This document shows, in pieces, positions 63,570-64,000 of a stretch of DNA of 64,000 nucleotides; within the stretch, counting starts at the first letter, position 1; each line of letters starts with the position of its first letter. The stretch is from Nocardia brasiliensis NBRC 14402 (GTDB lineage Bacteria > Actinomycetota > Actinomycetes > Mycobacteriales > Mycobacteriaceae): positions 1-64,000 of the forward strand of contig NZ_BAFT02000001.1 in assembly GCF_000308475.2 (NCBI RefSeq), written 5' to 3'. Under the pieces are notes generated by a model. It searched no databases, was not told where the DNA came from, and saw nothing but the letters and a program-made list of their open reading frames with translations. The position numbers and the translations under genes were made by a program.

Positions 63570-64000
63570 GCCCACCGATCCCAGCTGGTCAACTCGGCGG
63601 CGGGCGTGCGCCGTCCCGGCCGGTCCCGCCCGGGCAGCAGGTGCGCGACCGGCACCATGGCCACCTGCGTCACCTCGGCGTACGGAATCCCCAGCAGCTC
63701 CGCGATTTCCCGCTCGTACGCCAGGTGCGCCGTCGTCAGGCAGGAACCCAGCCCACGTTCCCGCAAGGCCAGCATGAAATTCCACACCGCCGGATAGATC
63801 GATCCGTAGAAGCTAGCCAGCCGCGGCGGCGAGGCGGGTTCGGGCGGACGGCCGAGTGAGCAGACGAATACCAGCGCGGGCACCTCCGCCAGATGATCGG
63901 CGAGGTACTGACCGGACGCGAGATCACCGAGCTGGTCGGGCCGCGGTGTACGGCCGGACATGTTGGCGGCGAAGCTTTTGCGGTAGAACTCCCCGATCTG
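63566..64000 (-). CDS. Nitroreductase-family protein, 5' end off the right edge
   Basis: At least 144 residues are read from the right edge; an internal ATG sits at 63961 but coding continues upstream of it (IGEFYRKSFAAN), so the gene is cut by the window. Landmarks are ALVFVCSLG, SIYPAVWNFMLALRERGLGS and LLGIPYAEVTQVAMVPVAHLLPG, typical of the FMN-binding nitroreductase fold. The stop overlaps the UbiA-like start. It probably reduces quinones or nitro compounds; the substrate is unknown. Confidence 0.8.
   Translation of the reverse strand, partial: QIGEFYRKSFAANMSGRTPRPDQLGDLASGQYLADHLAEVPALVFVCSLGRPPEPASPPRLASFYGSIYPAVWNFMLALRERGLGSCLTTAHLAYEREIAELLGIPYAEVTQVAMVPVAHLLPGRDRPGRRTPAAELTSWDRWA

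Overview
The window looks like a chromosomal segment of a Nocardia-type mycolic-acid actinomycete. It is very GC-rich and uses many GTG starts. The gene order lepA, Rv2405-like PemK, transglutaminase/alpha-E/ATP-grasp, rpsT, holA, comEC, comEA, degV, octT, gpgP, rsfS, nadD, VWA, moxR, proA follows, from memory, the Mycobacterium tuberculosis Rv2404c-Rv2427c region. The gpgP and octT genes, for methylglucose lipopolysaccharide synthesis, also point to mycolata. Genus and synteny are inferred from memory and were not searched.

Layout. 1-3815: a Gly/Pro-rich protein cut by the left edge, a small secreted protein and a PrrA/PrrB-like two-component system. 3820-5682: lepA. 5689-9097: a degraded integrative element with a gutted integrase, a 5'-truncated excisionase, IS256 and IS5 relics and small orphan genes. 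It is flanked by a 15-bp near-perfect direct repeat that contains the lepA start codon. 9230-19283: PemK-like gene, aquaporin, the three-gene transglutaminase operon, rpsT, an XRE regulator divergent from an aldo/keto reductase, an LCP ligase and a frameshifted secreted protein. 19311-25250: holA, comEC and comEA, the last two carrying in-frame tandem repeats. 26213-29935: the nadD-rsfS-gpgP-octT-degV operon. 30023-36255: four same-strand genes, MoxR AAA+, VWA, Hsp90-like ATPase and a large TPR-like protein. 36308-42943: proA, ribokinase, a glutamine-synthetase-like/amidohydrolase pair (a split FluG), RtcB and a membrane protein. 43008-49203: GGDEF protein, RecQ fused to a PRTase-like tail, an RHH/PemK toxin-antitoxin pair, a LigD-type polymerase and a 2-hydroxyacid dehydrogenase.

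49357-64000 is the accessory-like part. A SnoaL-like/membrane pair ends in a strong terminator. It is followed by an operator-preceded operon of esterase, SDR, ferritin-like di-iron protein, Baeyer-Villiger-type monooxygenase and MerR regulator. Next comes one 847-residue polypeptide joining a GT4 glycosyltransferase to a complete cytochrome P450, with a PPOX-family oxidoreductase and an O-methyltransferase behind it. Then a TetR gene diverges from a frameshifted methyltransferase across twin operators, followed by a few small proteins, a UbiA-like prenyltransferase and a nitroreductase cut by the right edge.

Most unusual items: the GT4-P450 fusion, the Hsp90/TPR insertion beside MoxR/VWA, the element integrated across the lepA start, and the repeat expansions in ComEC and ComEA.
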